64,000 nt of DNA from Crotophaga sulcirostris. Taxonomy: Eukaryota; Chordata; Aves; Cuculiformes; Crotophagidae. The notes beneath the pieces are model-generated. The model saw only the letters and a program-made list of their open reading frames with translations. It made no database searches and was not told where the DNA came from. Shown piece after piece: positions 14,301 to 27,115 of the stretch. Where the stretch lies: the NCBI GenBank assembly GCA_013397455.1, contig VYZB01000326.1, forward strand, positions 521,310-585,309, written 5' to 3'. Made by a program: the position numbers and the translations under genes. Numbering within the stretch: position 1 is the first letter of the stretch; each line of letters starts with the position of its first letter.

Positions 14301-15085
14301 CAAAGCCCACGTCCACGGAGGAGTTTCCAATAGTACCAAAAAAAATAGACCCAAATTGCATATTTCTTACACTAGGGAAAGATTGGATGTGAATTCCATC
14401 TCCCCACAGCTGCCTCGTCTCTGAATAACATACCCCAATGTATTTTTAGCCTTGACTCCTACTGGAATGATCTTGTGCAATTGCACTCCTTGCCTATATG
14501 CCTCTGTCTAACAATCTTCCCCAATAATTTGTGAAGCCTTTGGCCAATTTTAACTAAATTTGACAGAGGAACAGATGGCTCAAAGACATTAAGTACCTGC
14601 AAGCCTAGTACAGATAGGCAGCCAGGTACAGGAGAGGGACTCTGTGAGTCCCCCTCGGAGGGAAAGGCCACATAAAAATGAGATTCATACTCGTCTAAAC
14701 CTCAGAGAATCCAGACAGCACAAAGCCATTTCAAGCATCCCCACCGCAGGCAGCAAGTCATTTACTCCTACTTGGACCAAAAGGAAGCAAACTTGTAAGA
14801 AACCTGTCTTTACTGGTTTCTGTGCCAGTCAGAGGATGGATTTTGCATATAAAAGCACAGCCTATGTGACAACTTTGACCAAGGAGGAAAACCAACAAGG
14901 AAGGAAAGTCAGGTTGCTGCTGGCACCAAGGAACTGCAGGAAATCTTGCATCAAAACCAAACCTTCTCACATCTGCTCCAGGTCCTTGGACCATGCAGCT
15001 GAGGCAGGGGATAATGGCTCATGAAGCAAGTCCAGAGTGGCCCCATGAAGAGATTTTCCTTGCATCAAGGGAGGGCATGCAGCAC
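11346..15085. other. Intronic DNA, no gene seen
   Basis: Nothing recognised in 3.7 kb. A 186-codon open frame (11543-12103, plus) has no recognisable domain and no splice context. Confidence 0.5.
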
Positions 15086-15346
15086 ATCATCTCCCAAGCA
15101 ACAAGTGCCAGGACAAGAGGAAATGGCCTCAAGTTGCACCAGGGAGGTTCAGATTGTATATTGGGAAAAATTTCTTTACTCAAAGAGTGCTGAAGCACTG
15201 GAAGAAGCTGCCCAGGGCAGTGGTGGAGTCACCATCCCTGCTGATGTTCAGAAAATATATAGATGTGGCACTCTGGGACAAGATTTAGTAGATGGTTGGA
15301 ATTGATGATCTCAGAGGTCTTTTCCAACTTTAAAAATTCTGTGATC
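15086..15346 (+). mobile_element. CR1 LINE 3' fragment, TTTTCCAACCT class
   Basis: It contains AGGAAATGGCCTCAAGTTGC, GCTGCCCAGGGCAGTGGTGG and AGAGGTCTTTTCCAAC, ending AAATTCTGTGAT. It is 5' truncated and non-coding. Confidence 0.9.
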
Positions 15347-15546
15347 TCAGCGGCACTGGGTGTGCATGGCATGCTACATGCCAGTAAGAGCTGCTCATCT
15401 ATTTCCCATCAATGTATCCTTTTAATGAAAGAAAATGACTTTTTAATAAATAAAACCTTTTGCTAAAAATAGCTGCACAGTCATCTATAATCCTTTGAAA
15501 ACTTAAAAAGTCCCAAAGTCAAGACACAAAGCACAAGAGCAATAGC

Positions 15547-15586
15547 NNNNNNNNNNNNNNNNNNNNNNNNNNNNNNNNNNNNNNNN
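15547..15586. other. Assembly gap (40 N)
   Basis: Forty consecutive N bases within presumed intron 1. The true gap size may not be 40. The flanks (TAATCC... to the left, GTGGGTTGGTGC to the right) show no repeat that would explain the break. Confidence 0.99.
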
Positions 15587-15696
15587 GTGGGTTGGTGCTG
15601 AAATAAAGCAGCCCCCCAAAAATTTCTGGCAGCAAAAAAATACACACAAGCTCTCTGCACTCGCTTGCAAATGTCTCACCCTCCCGGCATCAAAAT

Positions 15697-15761
15697 AATC
15701 ATAGAATCATAAAATGGTTTGGGTCAGAAGGGACCTTAAAGATCACACAGCTCCAACCCCC
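15697..15761 (-). mobile_element. CR1 LINE 3' tip
   Basis: ATCATAGAATCATAAAATGG, then GGAAGGGACC-like text and GATCACACAGCTCCAACCCC. Only the last 65 bp or so are present, about 110 bp from the assembly gap. Confidence 0.88.
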
Positions 15762-17354
15762 AAATGTCAAAAGCATTTTGCAAACTAATTAATACCCACA
15801 AATCCCCAAAGCTTAGGCAAGTACTATTGTTCCTATTTCAATAGGGCAGAAAGAGGCAAAGAGCAGCAAAATGACTTTATCTGAAAGGGCAAGCTAGTGG
15901 TACAAGAGGATGGAAGATGCAGCAGCCCCCATGCCCTGCTTGAGCCAAAACCAGGGAGGGATTAGGCACTGAGCCATAGAGCCACCTCCCTTTTTGTGTC
16001 TATCGGCACCATCTCCCCTTTCCTCCAAGTAAAACAGATTTGTCCACAAAATCAGCTCCGGGTGGCGCAGCCTCGCCCAGCAGGTACAGATGGGCTCGCT
16101 GATCAAGATGAATCATTTGGCACGTTAAAATGACCTGGACGCAACCACAGAAAGGGCTTCTTGCTCAACGACTCCTCCACGGCTGGGACATTGGGGGAGG
16201 AAAACAAGAGGAGGCTCCAAAATACGGCTGAGCCCCACATCTGGCCCCTCCACTTGCCTCCCCACCACGGTCTGGCTTGTTTGCTTCACCAAAGCCCCCC
16301 TTCCTGCTCTCAGACAAGGTTAATAGGGTAGAGAGAGAGCATCTGTTTATGAGAAGGTTATCAAGTGAAAGGCAGTAACGCAGCCTCCAAACCAGCTTTT
16401 CATAGCCTCTTACTTATTATTTAATTTGGCTCCAGTACGTGAAATTAGGCTAATGGCTGTTAAGTGGTTAAGGCACGCACATTGTCCATCTGCCGAGAAG
16501 GCTCCGGGCCGTTGTTCTCTTTCAAAGGCTAAGAAGGAAAAATAATATGAGAGTTGCATGCTGTTAGTTTGAGAGCTCATAAATGCATTTTCTCCCTCTT
16601 TCCCCCGCTTTTTTATTTCTTTTATCTCCAGTGCTTTGCCTGTTGCAGCATTAGGAACTTCTGGAAAGCGAGTTACTGGCTTTTTTTATTTTTCTATTTT
16701 TTTTGTCATTGCTGTTATGTGCTTTTTTTTGCCTTTACATTTTACTTTTTTTTTTTTTCTGAACTGAAGGGAAGGGTGAGCCAGCCGGTTTCAGCAATGC
16801 CACAGCGACCAGCTGTTGCAGTCTTCCGATTCAGGCAAGCGAGTGCAGCATCCCTTATTTGATATCAGCTGCATTAGCGACGAAACCCTGAGCTTTCATC
16901 TCTTCTCCTCGACACTGGGACTGGCAGGCTGTCTCCATCAACACAGCATCATCTTCACGGTTTTACTTACGCGCAATCTGGAGCTCTCAACCCTTCCCCA
17001 CCTGGACTCCTTGCTACATTTAATGAGTAGCTCCACACATGCCACGAAGGATGTGTGGTTTCCTACACTTTTCAGTCGTAAATGATGCAAGCTCAGGCTG
17101 GAGTTCCCTCTTCCCTTGAGTCTTGCATACGGCCAATGCCCACGCGGATTCTCGTGTGTCTCATCCAAAAGCAGAGCTCGTTCTGTCATTATTTCAGAGG
17201 ACTAACGAGGTGTCTCAACCTCTACCTGCCTATTTCCATGGAAGTTGCAGAAATGTAACGCTCCACCCTCTGTAAACCTGACTGAAATCAGCCAGCTGAG
17301 TCACAAAATTAGCAGAAATGGTGAAGGGGAAAAGGGACACGAAAAGGAAGAGAG
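15762..17354. other. Intronic DNA with a possible conserved block
   Basis: T-rich runs at 16680-16760. The segment 16390-16540 mixes AT-rich motifs with retained CpGs and looks like a candidate conserved non-coding element. No exon seen. Confidence 0.45.
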
Positions 17355-17709
17355 TTCATAGAATCAGAAAATCATTAAGGTTGGAAAAGACCTCTAAGAT
17401 CGTCCAGCCCAACCATCAGCACAGCCCCACTCTACCTACTAAACCATGTCCTGAAGTGCCACATCCACACATTTTTTTAATCCCTCCGGTGATGGTGACC
17501 ACTGGGCAGCCTCTTCCAGTGTTTCACCACTCTTTCAGTAAAGAAATTTTTCCTAATATCCAATCTGAACCTCCCATGGTACAACTTGCAGCCGTTTCCT
17601 CTCATCCTATCACTGGTTATCTGGGAGGAGAGACCAACACCCACCTTGCTACAACCTCCTTTTAGGCAGCTGTAGAGAGCCAAAAAGCTACCCCTCAGCC
17701 TAAACAATC
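17355..17709 (-). mobile_element. CR1 LINE 3' fragment, TTTTCCAACCT class
   Basis: TTCATAGAATCAGAAAATCA, GGTTGGAAAAGACCTCTAAG and CTCATCCTATCACTGGTTA are all CR1 3' sequence in reverse. It is 5' truncated. Confidence 0.92.
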
Positions 17710-18900
17710 ACCTACACCTTGCTTCTAAAAACTCACTAAGAAGCTCTGAATCACTTCTAAGCAAGTGAGCTAGAGAGAGGGTGGCTAAACTGTGCGCAAA
17801 ATCTGGCCAAAAATCCTTAAAGGGAGATCCCGTAGAAAACAAAAACCATTCTCATAGTAATATTTTTTGTCCCGTGGTCCCCATACATAGTTTGGAGGCT
17901 CTGCCTCACCCACAGAAGGGCAGTGTTTCACTGCTGGATGGAGATATCACATGACTGGACCTGGTTTTCCTAAAATAGGGTGGATGTGGAAGGATGGTGG
18001 AATATCATCGGCATTTTAAGCAGATTTGGCCACGTCCCCAGGAGCAGGCACCTGGGACTGCTGTCGTCCATTGCCCCAAAGATGCACAATACATTCATCA
18101 TTGCCATTTTACTTAAGGAAGCCGGGGTTGACACCAAGGTAGCAGCATTGATTGAGACCTCCCTGGCATCAGCATCAACAGGATGGTAGAGAGGGGAAGG
18201 TGCTCATGACCAAGAGCCAGCCCTTCCTTCCACAGGGGCTCCCCACAAACCAGAGCACATGTGAGAAGAGAAACTGTTTCCCAGAGAGCAGCCCTGGGGC
18301 AGCAGGCTGTGATGAGGTGCATTGCAGGCAGGAAAGGAAGGGGCCCTTGAGCTGCAGAAAAAAAAAACCAAAAACAACCCAGCACACTCCTCTAAGTAAG
18401 AGCCGAGCTGTCTCCGAGCGAGAAGGGTTATTTATGGGGACACGAGGAAGGAGAAGGCAGCTGAAGAGCATTTCTCATTTCCCTCCATTACTGCAACAAC
18501 CCCACTTGAAATCCAACTTCATTTCTTCCTACCCAAGCCAGCAAAGAAAAAAAAAATAAATAAACAAATGCTACAAACAAAGTCAGCCTTCCCTCCCTTG
18601 TTATCCTCCTGATCTGGCCAGAGGTTAGAGGGGCTGCTTTGGACTCCCAGCAGGAGAAACAAGCAGCAGTTGGCACCACCTGGAGAAAAGATTAGAGCAT
18701 CAACACACAGGTTTGTCCCCCCACCTCTCCCCAAAGCAGCCCCTGCTTCTGTTTTGCCAAGATCCTGCTTTTCCCAGGTACGACTGCGGAATCTGCGCTG
18801 GCTCCCATGGCTTTATCCTCATCTCCTGCCTCTCTCGACAGGTATCTGCACAAATTAGTCTCCCCCTCTGCTGTATCCATCTTCGTTCATTAGCTGTGCA
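17710..18900. other. Intronic DNA, no gene seen
   Basis: No repeat, exon or notable motif recognised. Confidence 0.5.
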
Positions 18901-19530
18901 CAAGGTATATAAATATATAGAGAGACACGCGCAAATTCCGGCTCTGTGTGTGACGACGGCTGGCGTGCTCAGCATGCAAGTGTGCTCGAGGCTGGTTAGT
19001 TATAACACTCCAAACCTGCAAATTACCACCCATCTATTCATTTCTCTACTTGTCTCCTGGGTTCCCACTGTATCCAACCCAAAAACGCACCATGCAAGGC
19101 TCCGCTTTTTTTTTGGGTGGGGAAAGGATGAGGCAAAAAGGAAATTAAGCTGAGGCAGAGTGCTGATCGCGCTGCCTGCCGCGAGAATCAAGCGCTTCTA
19201 CGCTGGAATAACCACCAAAGTGAGATGCTCAGCCCATGTCCTGCAGCTCTGCACCTGCTTGTGCTGACAAATAAATGTGCGGCATGCAAAGCTGCCGGGG
19301 ATTACGGAGAGAGCGGAGCAGGATTCGCAGAAACTTGCCCGGATTTGGCCAGCCGGCGCGGGAAACTTTCGCTGGTACAGCAATCTCCATCGGAGGCGAG
19401 TAAGCTTCTGCAATATTTTTTTTTATGCTGGCAAAACCTCTGCTTTGACACATTTATGCCTGCGTGTCTGTACTGTTGCCAGTCCTGCTTATTCCCCTCG
19501 CAGGCTGGTAGGAGCTATTAAGCTATCCTA
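18901..19530 (+). promoter_or_regulatory. TATA-like box plus CpG-enriched patch (candidate intronic regulatory element)
   Basis: A consensus-like TATAAATA at 18908-18915 is followed by ACACGCGC and a CpG-enriched stretch (19160-19400, with GCCGGCGCGGGAAAC). This is unusual within the CpG-poor intron. It could be a cryptic promoter antisense to the IgLON gene, or an enhancer. No convincing exon or ORF follows. Confidence 0.3.
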
Positions 19531-19829
19531 GCAGAAGTCTGACACCAGGAGAGTTTTGTGTGAATAGCATATCCCGGCAAATCTGCAGGATAGAGAACAT
19601 CTGAAAATCAGGTTAAGGGATAAATACTGACAAGCCCTGACTAGAGAAAAGAGAGTCTTCATTCAAACGCCTGCACAAACTGGAGGATTGCTGCTGTTTC
19701 CCCCCAAAACGATGCTCAACCAAATCAGTGATTATTGAGCCACATGGAAGAGCAGAAAAAGGAGGTAATTCTCAAGCTGAAGGACTCATATGAACCTTGC
19801 CAGGGCTCTACAGACCCTTCAACCTGCAC

Positions 19830-20604
19830 TTGGAGCTTCTACCTGAGGTTCAAAAAGGTCAAATGCCGGGTCCTGCACTTGGGTCACAACAACCTCATAC
19901 AGTGCTACAGACTTGGGGAAGAGTGACTGGAAAGCTGCCTGGCAGAAAAGGACCTGGGGGTGCTGGTTGACAGCAGATGACCATGAGCCAGCAGTGACCG
20001 AGATGGCCAAGAAGGCCAAAGACATCCTGGCTTTCATCAGAAACAGTGTGGCCAGGAGGACCAGGGAAGTCGTTCTTCCTCTGTATTCAGTGTTGTTGAG
20101 GCAGCATCTCAAATCCCATGTTCATTTTTGGGCCCCTCACTACAAGAAAGACATTGAGGTGCTGGAGCACCTCTAGAGAAGGAGAATGGAGCTGGTGAAG
20201 GGGCTGGAGAACAAGGGTTATGACGAGCAGCTGAGAGAACTGGGGTTCTTTCACTTGGAGAAGAGGAAGCTGAGGGGAGACATCACTGTTTACAACCACC
20301 TGAAAGAAGGTTGTAGCGAGGTGGTTGCTGGTCTCTTCTCCCAAGTAACAAGCAATAGGATGAGAGGAAATGGCCTCAAATTGGGTCAGGGGAGGTTTAG
20401 ATTGGATACCAGGAAAAATGTCTTCACTGAAAAGGTTCTCAGACACTGGCAGAGGCTGCCCAGGGAGGTGGTGAAGTCCCCATCCCTGGAGAGATTTAAA
20501 AGACAGGCAGACGAGGTGCTCAGAGATTATTTAGTGGTGGAAGTTACGGTTGGACTCAATGATCTCAAAGATCTTTTCCAACAAAATGATTCTATGATTC
20601 TATC
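19830..20604 (+). mobile_element. CR1 LINE, about 775 bp, with remnant of the reverse-transcriptase ORF end
   Basis: This is the longest copy in the window. Its 5' part encodes decayed C-terminal reverse-transcriptase-ORF sequence ([12 protein letters not shown], then KDLGVLVD), broken by TGA at 19924 and by frameshifts. The 3' untranslated region then follows (GAACTGGGGTTCTTTCACTT, AGGTTTAGATTGGATACCAG), ending ATGATTCTATGATTCTAT. The copy is inactive. Confidence 0.93.
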
Positions 20605-22617
20605 TGAAATTAGGGGGAAAATTGGAAGGGCAGGGCTTGCAGGAAGCCTCCTTTGAGGAGCCCTTAGCATTAACATGCTGCCAGGGAGCACATACAAGGA
20701 AGGGAAGCATTACAGCACTTTGCTTCTGATCATCAGTGTTTTGAAGGGGTTTCTTGGCCTTAGTCGCCAGCAAATTTGGCAAGAGGTTTCCCAAGCGCTG
20801 AGCTGGCAGTTGTAGGATAGAGGGTGGCTTTATCCAAGACATAAAAATCTGAGGAGATGGCTTTGAACTAAAGCTGACGAGGGAGAAATGCAAAAGGAAA
20901 AACGTCCTCAAGTGCCGAGCAGCTGCTTTGGAGGCAGCAGGGAAAATTTATGGAGATGAGGGTGATCTTGGAGGAGAGTTGTCCCCAGGTTGTAGGATCA
21001 CAGCCTGGAGGGAGAAGGACTAAGGAGGGCATGCTCCATCTTTTTCCTCTGATTGCTTCACGAAAAGGAACCTTTCATCCCCTCCTCTCCTCTCTGGGGA
21101 ATGGTGAAGAAGCACAAGATGCTCATAGCCTGCAGCATCGCCGGTGGGACAGGAAATTGCCCTGTCCCTGTGGGGATCTGCAAGCCAGGCCACCAAGGGG
21201 AGTGATGGATGAAAGGGAGGGAGAGGAGGAGGAAGCTGCATCTTAAGGCTCTGCAGCAGCAAATGGCCTCGGCGATTAAAACTGAGTGGGCAGTTGTGTA
21301 TCACTCTGGATTTTCTGCCTGTTTCATCACTAGCAGTGACTCAGGAATATTCTTCATCGCCCTCAAGCGAGGATATGATCATTTTCTGCCACTTGAGATG
21401 AAGCTAATTTTACAGTAGCTTAGAGAGAGAGATGTCATGTGCCGATGTCTATACAGCCTGCATCACACATCAGTGCAGCACGGCAAGGTGCTGACTGCTG
21501 AAAGTTCTACCACCTGATATGGGGAGAGAAACACTGTGAGCCAGGGGAGGGGTGTTTGAAGCTGCAAGGGTCCCTGAAAGATGAGAGGAGAAGGATTGGG
21601 GCTTCCCAGCAAGGAGAAAGACAACAGCGTCCCCCCTGCACTCTGGTTTGTTAGGAGGAGAAGCATCCAGACTGCCTGAAGGTTTTGAATATGCTCCTAA
21701 TAGGACAAGCGTGCTGAGCAAGACGGATGGGCTCAAAGGACAGATCTCAACTCAAATCCAACCCAGTCCCGGAGAGACTGAATTTGCTGAAACAAAGCCT
21801 GATGCGTGAGGAGCCCACGCTCCAAAGTAAAAAGCATTCACAGTTCCAGTGCCAAATTGCTCCCTTGGTGCATCAAAGCCCAGGTCTGGCTGGGCTTCCC
21901 ATCTCATCCTACCTGCACTTTCTACAGGGCTGGAACGAGATGGCAAAGAAACTGGTGCCACCACGAGCACTGCAGCTGGGCGGCCCAGGATGCTGGCTGG
22001 GAACCTATCAGCCCTACAGCCACATTCAGATGGACTTTCTTGCTTGCTGATCAGGCCATTTATTTATTTCTGAGATGCAAAAGCTGCCTTCGCACCAGGC
22101 TCTGGCATTGCCTTGCTGGGCTCCCTGTGCGAAGCCACGGTCTCCCAGCCACCGACCGGCATGCAATTCCTTGACAGCCCTGGCTTCAGGAGCTAACTGG
22201 CAGTGGGAGCTGCATTTGCAGGGGAAACGGAGCGGTACTGCCAGCTTTTAGTGACAAAAGAAGTGTTTATAACAGGCGTGGTGACAGCTGTCCGAATGCC
22301 ACATTTATTTACAAAACGTTAGTTAAATTACTGACAGTTGGCGCTGCAAAGGGAAGCTGCGAGGAAGAGCTGACACGTCCCCATCGCACTAATTCAGCAG
22401 CCCCGCGGCACCTCTCTGCACGCTTTCAGCCTCCCTTTCCACTGCTGGCTGCAGTCCCCTTGGGGTCAGGACATTGCTCTGCACCTTCCCTTCCCACTGA
22501 ACACGCACAGGGTTAATGGTGCAACTCCCACCACCCTTGGGCAGTCCCATCAGGGAGGGTGAAGTTTCGCCTATGCAATGCATTGCCATCAAGCCTTCAG
22601 CCTTGAAGGACCAAGAG
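20605..22617. other. Intronic DNA with a palindromic TALE-type site
   Basis: No gene seen. 22282-22292 reads TGACAGCTGTC, followed by a forkhead-like TTATTTAC (22305-22312) and several CpGs, so 22260-22390 is a candidate enhancer. Confidence 0.4.
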
Positions 22618-23030
22618 GATACAAGAATTATGAGAGGTGACTGAGGGACATGGGGTTGTTTAACCTGGAGAAGAGAAAGCTGAGGGGAGATCTTACTGAC
22701 CTCTACAACTCCCTGAAAGAAGGTTGTAGTGAGGTGGGTATTGGTCTCTTCTCCCAGGTAACAAGCAATAGGATGAAAGGAAACTGCCTCAAGTTGCACC
22801 AGGGGAGGTTTAAATTGGATGTTAGGAAAAACTTTCTTCACTGAAAGAGTGGTGAAGCACTGGAAGAGGCTGCCCAGGGAAGTGGTGGAGTCTCCATCTC
22901 TGTAGAGATTCAAAAAACGTGTAGATGTGTCACTTTGGGACATGGTTTAGCAGGCACGGTGGGGTTAGGCTGACAATTGGTCTGGATGATCTTAGAAGTC
23001 TCTTCCAACCTTAACAATTCTATCAGTCTA
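22618..23030 (+). mobile_element. CR1 LINE 3' fragment, TTTTCCAACCT class
   Basis: GTTTAACCTGGAGAAGAG, GAAGGTTGTAGTGAGGTGGG and TCTCTTCCAACCTTAACAAT, ending ATTCTATCAGTCTAT. The open frame across it is incidental. Confidence 0.93.
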
Positions 23031-24194
23031 TATTTATCACCCTGTGACCTCTTCAGGTCTTGGTTGTCTGTTGAGACTAGTCAGGGCAGTGCCACTTGGA
23101 AGGATGGAGGTCACCAAGTGAATCTCTGAATTGTCAACAATATCTGGCCTGTTGGTTTCAGACTCATAGAGGTGTCTGAGGTGAAGGGCTCCATGTCTCG
23201 CTAAACATTGCCAACCGTCTGCATGCTGCTGGCTCTAAACCAGCAAGGAAATTGCAGCTGCTCTCCTCCATAAGCCAAGGACAACCAGAAAAATTTAGGA
23301 GACCTAGATGATGCACCAGTGAAGGCATCTCCCTTAACCAACCACCTCTATGACCAAGCAATAACAATCCAAAAGAGGATATTGACCTTCTGACCACGTC
23401 CGACCCTGCCACAAGGTGTAAGTGTCTAGAGAGAGGAGAGGCTTTCTTCAATTTCATGAGTACACAAGTCAAGGCTAACAGATACCTTTTGCTCCTTGTG
23501 TTTGTAGAGGACTAAATCACATCATGCTATCAGAGCATCTCCAAACTGCTCCCTCCCAATGCTGTCAAATTTTGCCCTGACTCTCACGCTGTGCAAGTTT
23601 GCTGAGCAAACAGGGTCATGATGTGCATTGGCCAACCCTGAAATTTGGCCTCGGAAAACATATATTCAACACCAACTTTGATTCAAAGCAGAATAGCTCC
23701 TCCAACTAGAAGAAAGCAATAGGAGAGGTGAAGTATGATGGGAAAATTGACTCTGAAACATAAAGCAATTCAGAGGTGAGCAAGGGAAACTGTGTATCCA
23801 GAAATCCTTCCCTTCTGAGAACGAATGAAATCATAATCACACTATTTCCTATAAAACACTTTGAAATCCAAAATCTCACCCTAGATTAATCGGAGCGTTT
23901 CCTGTAAAGTTTGACAAGAAGCTTCAATAGACTCAGACTAAAAGAAAGAAATACAATTTTTCCAACCAAACCTGCCCTTTTCCCAACAAGGAAATTCTAA
24001 ACTAAATATTTTCCAGTCAAGGTACACAAAAAGAAACTGATTTTCTTAGTAAAAAGAACTTTCAGAAATAAAAGTTTGTATTTTCTTGTATAACAAATGG
24101 TACAATCTGAAATATTCAAATGAAAGCACAAGAAGCAGGTGCTTGCCCAGCTCCGACTGATCTGCTGTGCAAGAAAAGCATCAAACCTTTATAG
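23031..24194. other. Intronic DNA, no gene seen
   Basis: Single-copy and A-rich (especially 23890-24120). Nothing recognised. Confidence 0.5.
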
Positions 24195-24716
24195 ACATAG
24201 AATAATTGAATTGTTAAGATTGGAAAAGCCCTCTGAGCTCATCCAGTCCAACCATCAGCCCAACCACACTGTGCCTACTAAACCAAGTGCCATGTCTACA
24301 AGTTTTTTGAACCCCTCCAGGGATGGTGACTCCACCACTGCCCTGGGCAGCCTCTGCCAGTGCTTCACCACTCTTTGGGTAAAGAAACCTTTTCCTAATA
24401 TCCAATCCAAACCTTCCCTGGTTCAACTTGAGGCCATTTCCTCTCAGCCTATCACTTGCTACTTGGGAGACGAGACCAGCACCCACCTCATTACAACTTT
24501 CTTTCAGGGAGTTGTAGAGGGCGATGAGGTGCCTCTTCATCCTCCAGGTTAAACAATCACAGTTCCCTCAAACTGCTCCCAGGAACCCCTGGGCTCCAGA
24601 CCCTTCCCCACCTCCGTTCCCTTCTCTGGATGCGCTCCAGCCCCTCAATGTCCTTCCTGTAGTGAAGGGCCCAAAACCAAACAGAGGATTTGAGGTGTGG
24701 CCCCACCAACATTGAT
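24195..24716 (-). mobile_element. CR1 LINE 3' fragment, TTTTCCAACCT class
   Basis: ACATAGAATAATTGAATTG, TTCCTAATATCCAATCCAAA, CAGCCTATCACTTGCTACTT and CTTCCTGTAGTGAAGGGCCC. About 520 bp, 5' truncated, non-coding. Confidence 0.93.
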
Positions 24717-27115
24717 TATTGGGACTTGGAAAATATTTGCTCAAGTTTTCACCTAGGTCACTAGTCCTTTGAACGCATCAAGAAGTTTGCACTGGACTGG
24801 AAGAGAAGAACAGGGAGGTAAGATAATAAAGATGATCCTGGAATAAAGCCCAACACCTATAATTTACTGAATTTGGAGAACTTAAGAGTAAGAACCCCCG
24901 TATATCTTCAAATATTAGTGTTGCGCCTACCTTCAGGTCTTGAGATTTGGAAGAGCTGCCCTCCTCTTCCTCTATGCCTTTGAGAATTTGCTTTTCCTGA
25001 CAGTTTTCTATCATGATTCTTATTAGAGATGTGCAAGAAGCACAAGTCTGAAAAACATCACTTTTGCTGAACAGAGGACGTGAAGCTGGGAAAATAATGA
25101 TCCCACCATGAAAACATAAAAAAAAAAAAAAAAGAAAAAATCAGACTCAAAAATCCAAAGTAATGAACGTTTGGATCCTGTCCGGGGCTCTGCATGTGTC
25201 TGATAAAACAGACGCAGGTGTCAGAGCCATTTATGGTTGCAGGCGCAGCGCCGGTCAAAATCTCCCATCTCTGGGAAAAAAAAACCTGTGATATTTCACC
25301 AGCTGCTCATGTTGGAAGGTGGTTTTATTCCTTATTTACTCTGTCCTCATTGACATGCAGAGCTGGACTCGCATGTCTCCTATTTGACCCTTGGTGTCCT
25401 TTCCTATCCAGCACTCTCCCCAAAGGTGTCCCCACCTTCAGACCAGCCTCAGCTCTCCAGACCCCATCTCCACCTCACTCACAATGGTTTTTCCAGGGGA
25501 GAATCCAGTTGTAAAGACAAGTTTGCCTTCAGCCTTTCCATACCCACTCATCTACTCTTTTACCTCCTCTCTTTGCATATAAACTAACGACTGCTTCCCA
25601 GCATGACTGCTGATGGTGAGAGCCAACATCACTCACTGCCAGCTCAAGAATCCTTATTTAAGGCAAGATTTTTAATACACTAACGATTAAGACGCGCTTG
25701 GCATTTCAGCAGACGCTGCAGCATCCAGACAGCTAAGCCCGAGTCTCAGACTTGGCTCCTTCACAGCTTTGCACCTCTGAAAACTAAACGTAAGGAGAGC
25801 AGAAGGTATTTCCCATTTGTTTTGTGAAGGTGCTGTGTGCAACAAGGAGTAAAGTCTTTCTGTTAGGAGAGGGCTTTCTGCATTGTTATTCCACATGCAG
25901 CCCATTAACAGTTTGTATATTGTTGCAAGACTAAAATGCTGTCTTCCAACCTGATCCACAGTCCGTTACAGTTAGGATAAAGACTCATGGTGACATTAAT
26001 GAGCACTGGATCAGCCCCTTTGTCGGCATAAATCTCACTGTTGCATTGGTGGGACTGCATTTTCCCATTTGCTTGTTTGTTTGGCTCTGTATTCTCATTA
26101 TAATTTCTATTAGCTCGTTCTCGCACTGATGCAGTGGTAGATTAGTTCCTTCCCCATTTTTCCCTTTTCTCCTGAAGGAAAATAAGGGTGCCTGAGTTCA
26201 AACTGGCAGTTTTGGGCAGGTCTGGGAGGAGGAAAGAACAACTCCACTAGATCAAGAGGAGGATTTTTTTCCAGTAGCAGTTGGAGTAACTCCAGTGAAG
26301 CCAGCAGAAGGGAATGGTTTAAACAAGCTGGAGAAGACCCACATCCCCAACCCACCTCCCACTAACACACGTATGGAGCTGCCAGTTCACTGCATGCAAT
26401 GCCAAACAGCAGAGCACTCATTGCCCAAAGGGCTCTGCCAGCGTGGAGCAGGGCAGGCACAGGGACGGTGCATCAGGATGGCCAGTTGCCATCCCTTGGA
26501 ATGCCACCCTGAAGTGCTTAGGCCTGAGGCTTCAGTTATCTCATGGTCATGATGGGAGCAGCTTCTCAGCAGAGTTTGGGGCTGTGAGTAGTCCCACAGT
26601 TGCAGGTGGCACTGCTTCTGCTGGCCCCAGTTCCTGATTTTGTTTCAGCTCCAACGTAATGATCAACAACCCACCAGGCAGCTGTGCAGTACCACAACCA
26701 CAAACCCCTGCAATGACAACTCCCTGGCACCTCCACTGAAAAATGCTGATGGTAGCCTCCTCAAACTCCAAGCAAGCACAGGACACTGATGGACATCTGT
26801 GGTGCCCACTAGTAGGACACTAGTAGCATTTTTCTTACTGAGGGATGCATCCTGCCACAAAAAGTCTGCAGTGCAAGCAGATGACTCATGGAGCAAGAGC
26901 AAGGAAGTGTTGCAATTGCTGTGCACGAAGAGACACATTTATAGGACCTAGGAAGGAACCTAACATCACATGAGGAGTCGATACCACAGCTAAGAACTGA
27001 ACCTCCATTTCATAGCCCTGGCTTAGTAATCAGAAATGCCACCCCAGCAACCCCCCACTGGCCAGCTGTGTCACCTGCAAGGCTGCTCTGATCTCCCTTC
27101 TTTTCCTTTGCTTTT
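24717..27115. other. Intronic DNA, no gene seen
   Basis: The A16 tract lies here. The block 25980-26110 (TATAATTTCTATTAGCTCG region) is AT-rich with a few retained CpGs. No exon recognised. Confidence 0.5.
25118..25133 (+). repeat. A16 homopolymer
   Basis: Sixteen A, then GAAAAAA. It is a simple A-rich tract with no attached retrocopy that I can recognise. Confidence 0.85.

Noticed and set aside
20186..20656. 156-codon plus-strand frame
   Set aside because: It lies inside the 3' untranslated region of a CR1 copy; similar frames recur in other CR1 copies.
22389..22943. 184-codon minus-strand frame
   Set aside because: Its N-terminal part is the reverse strand of a CR1 copy.
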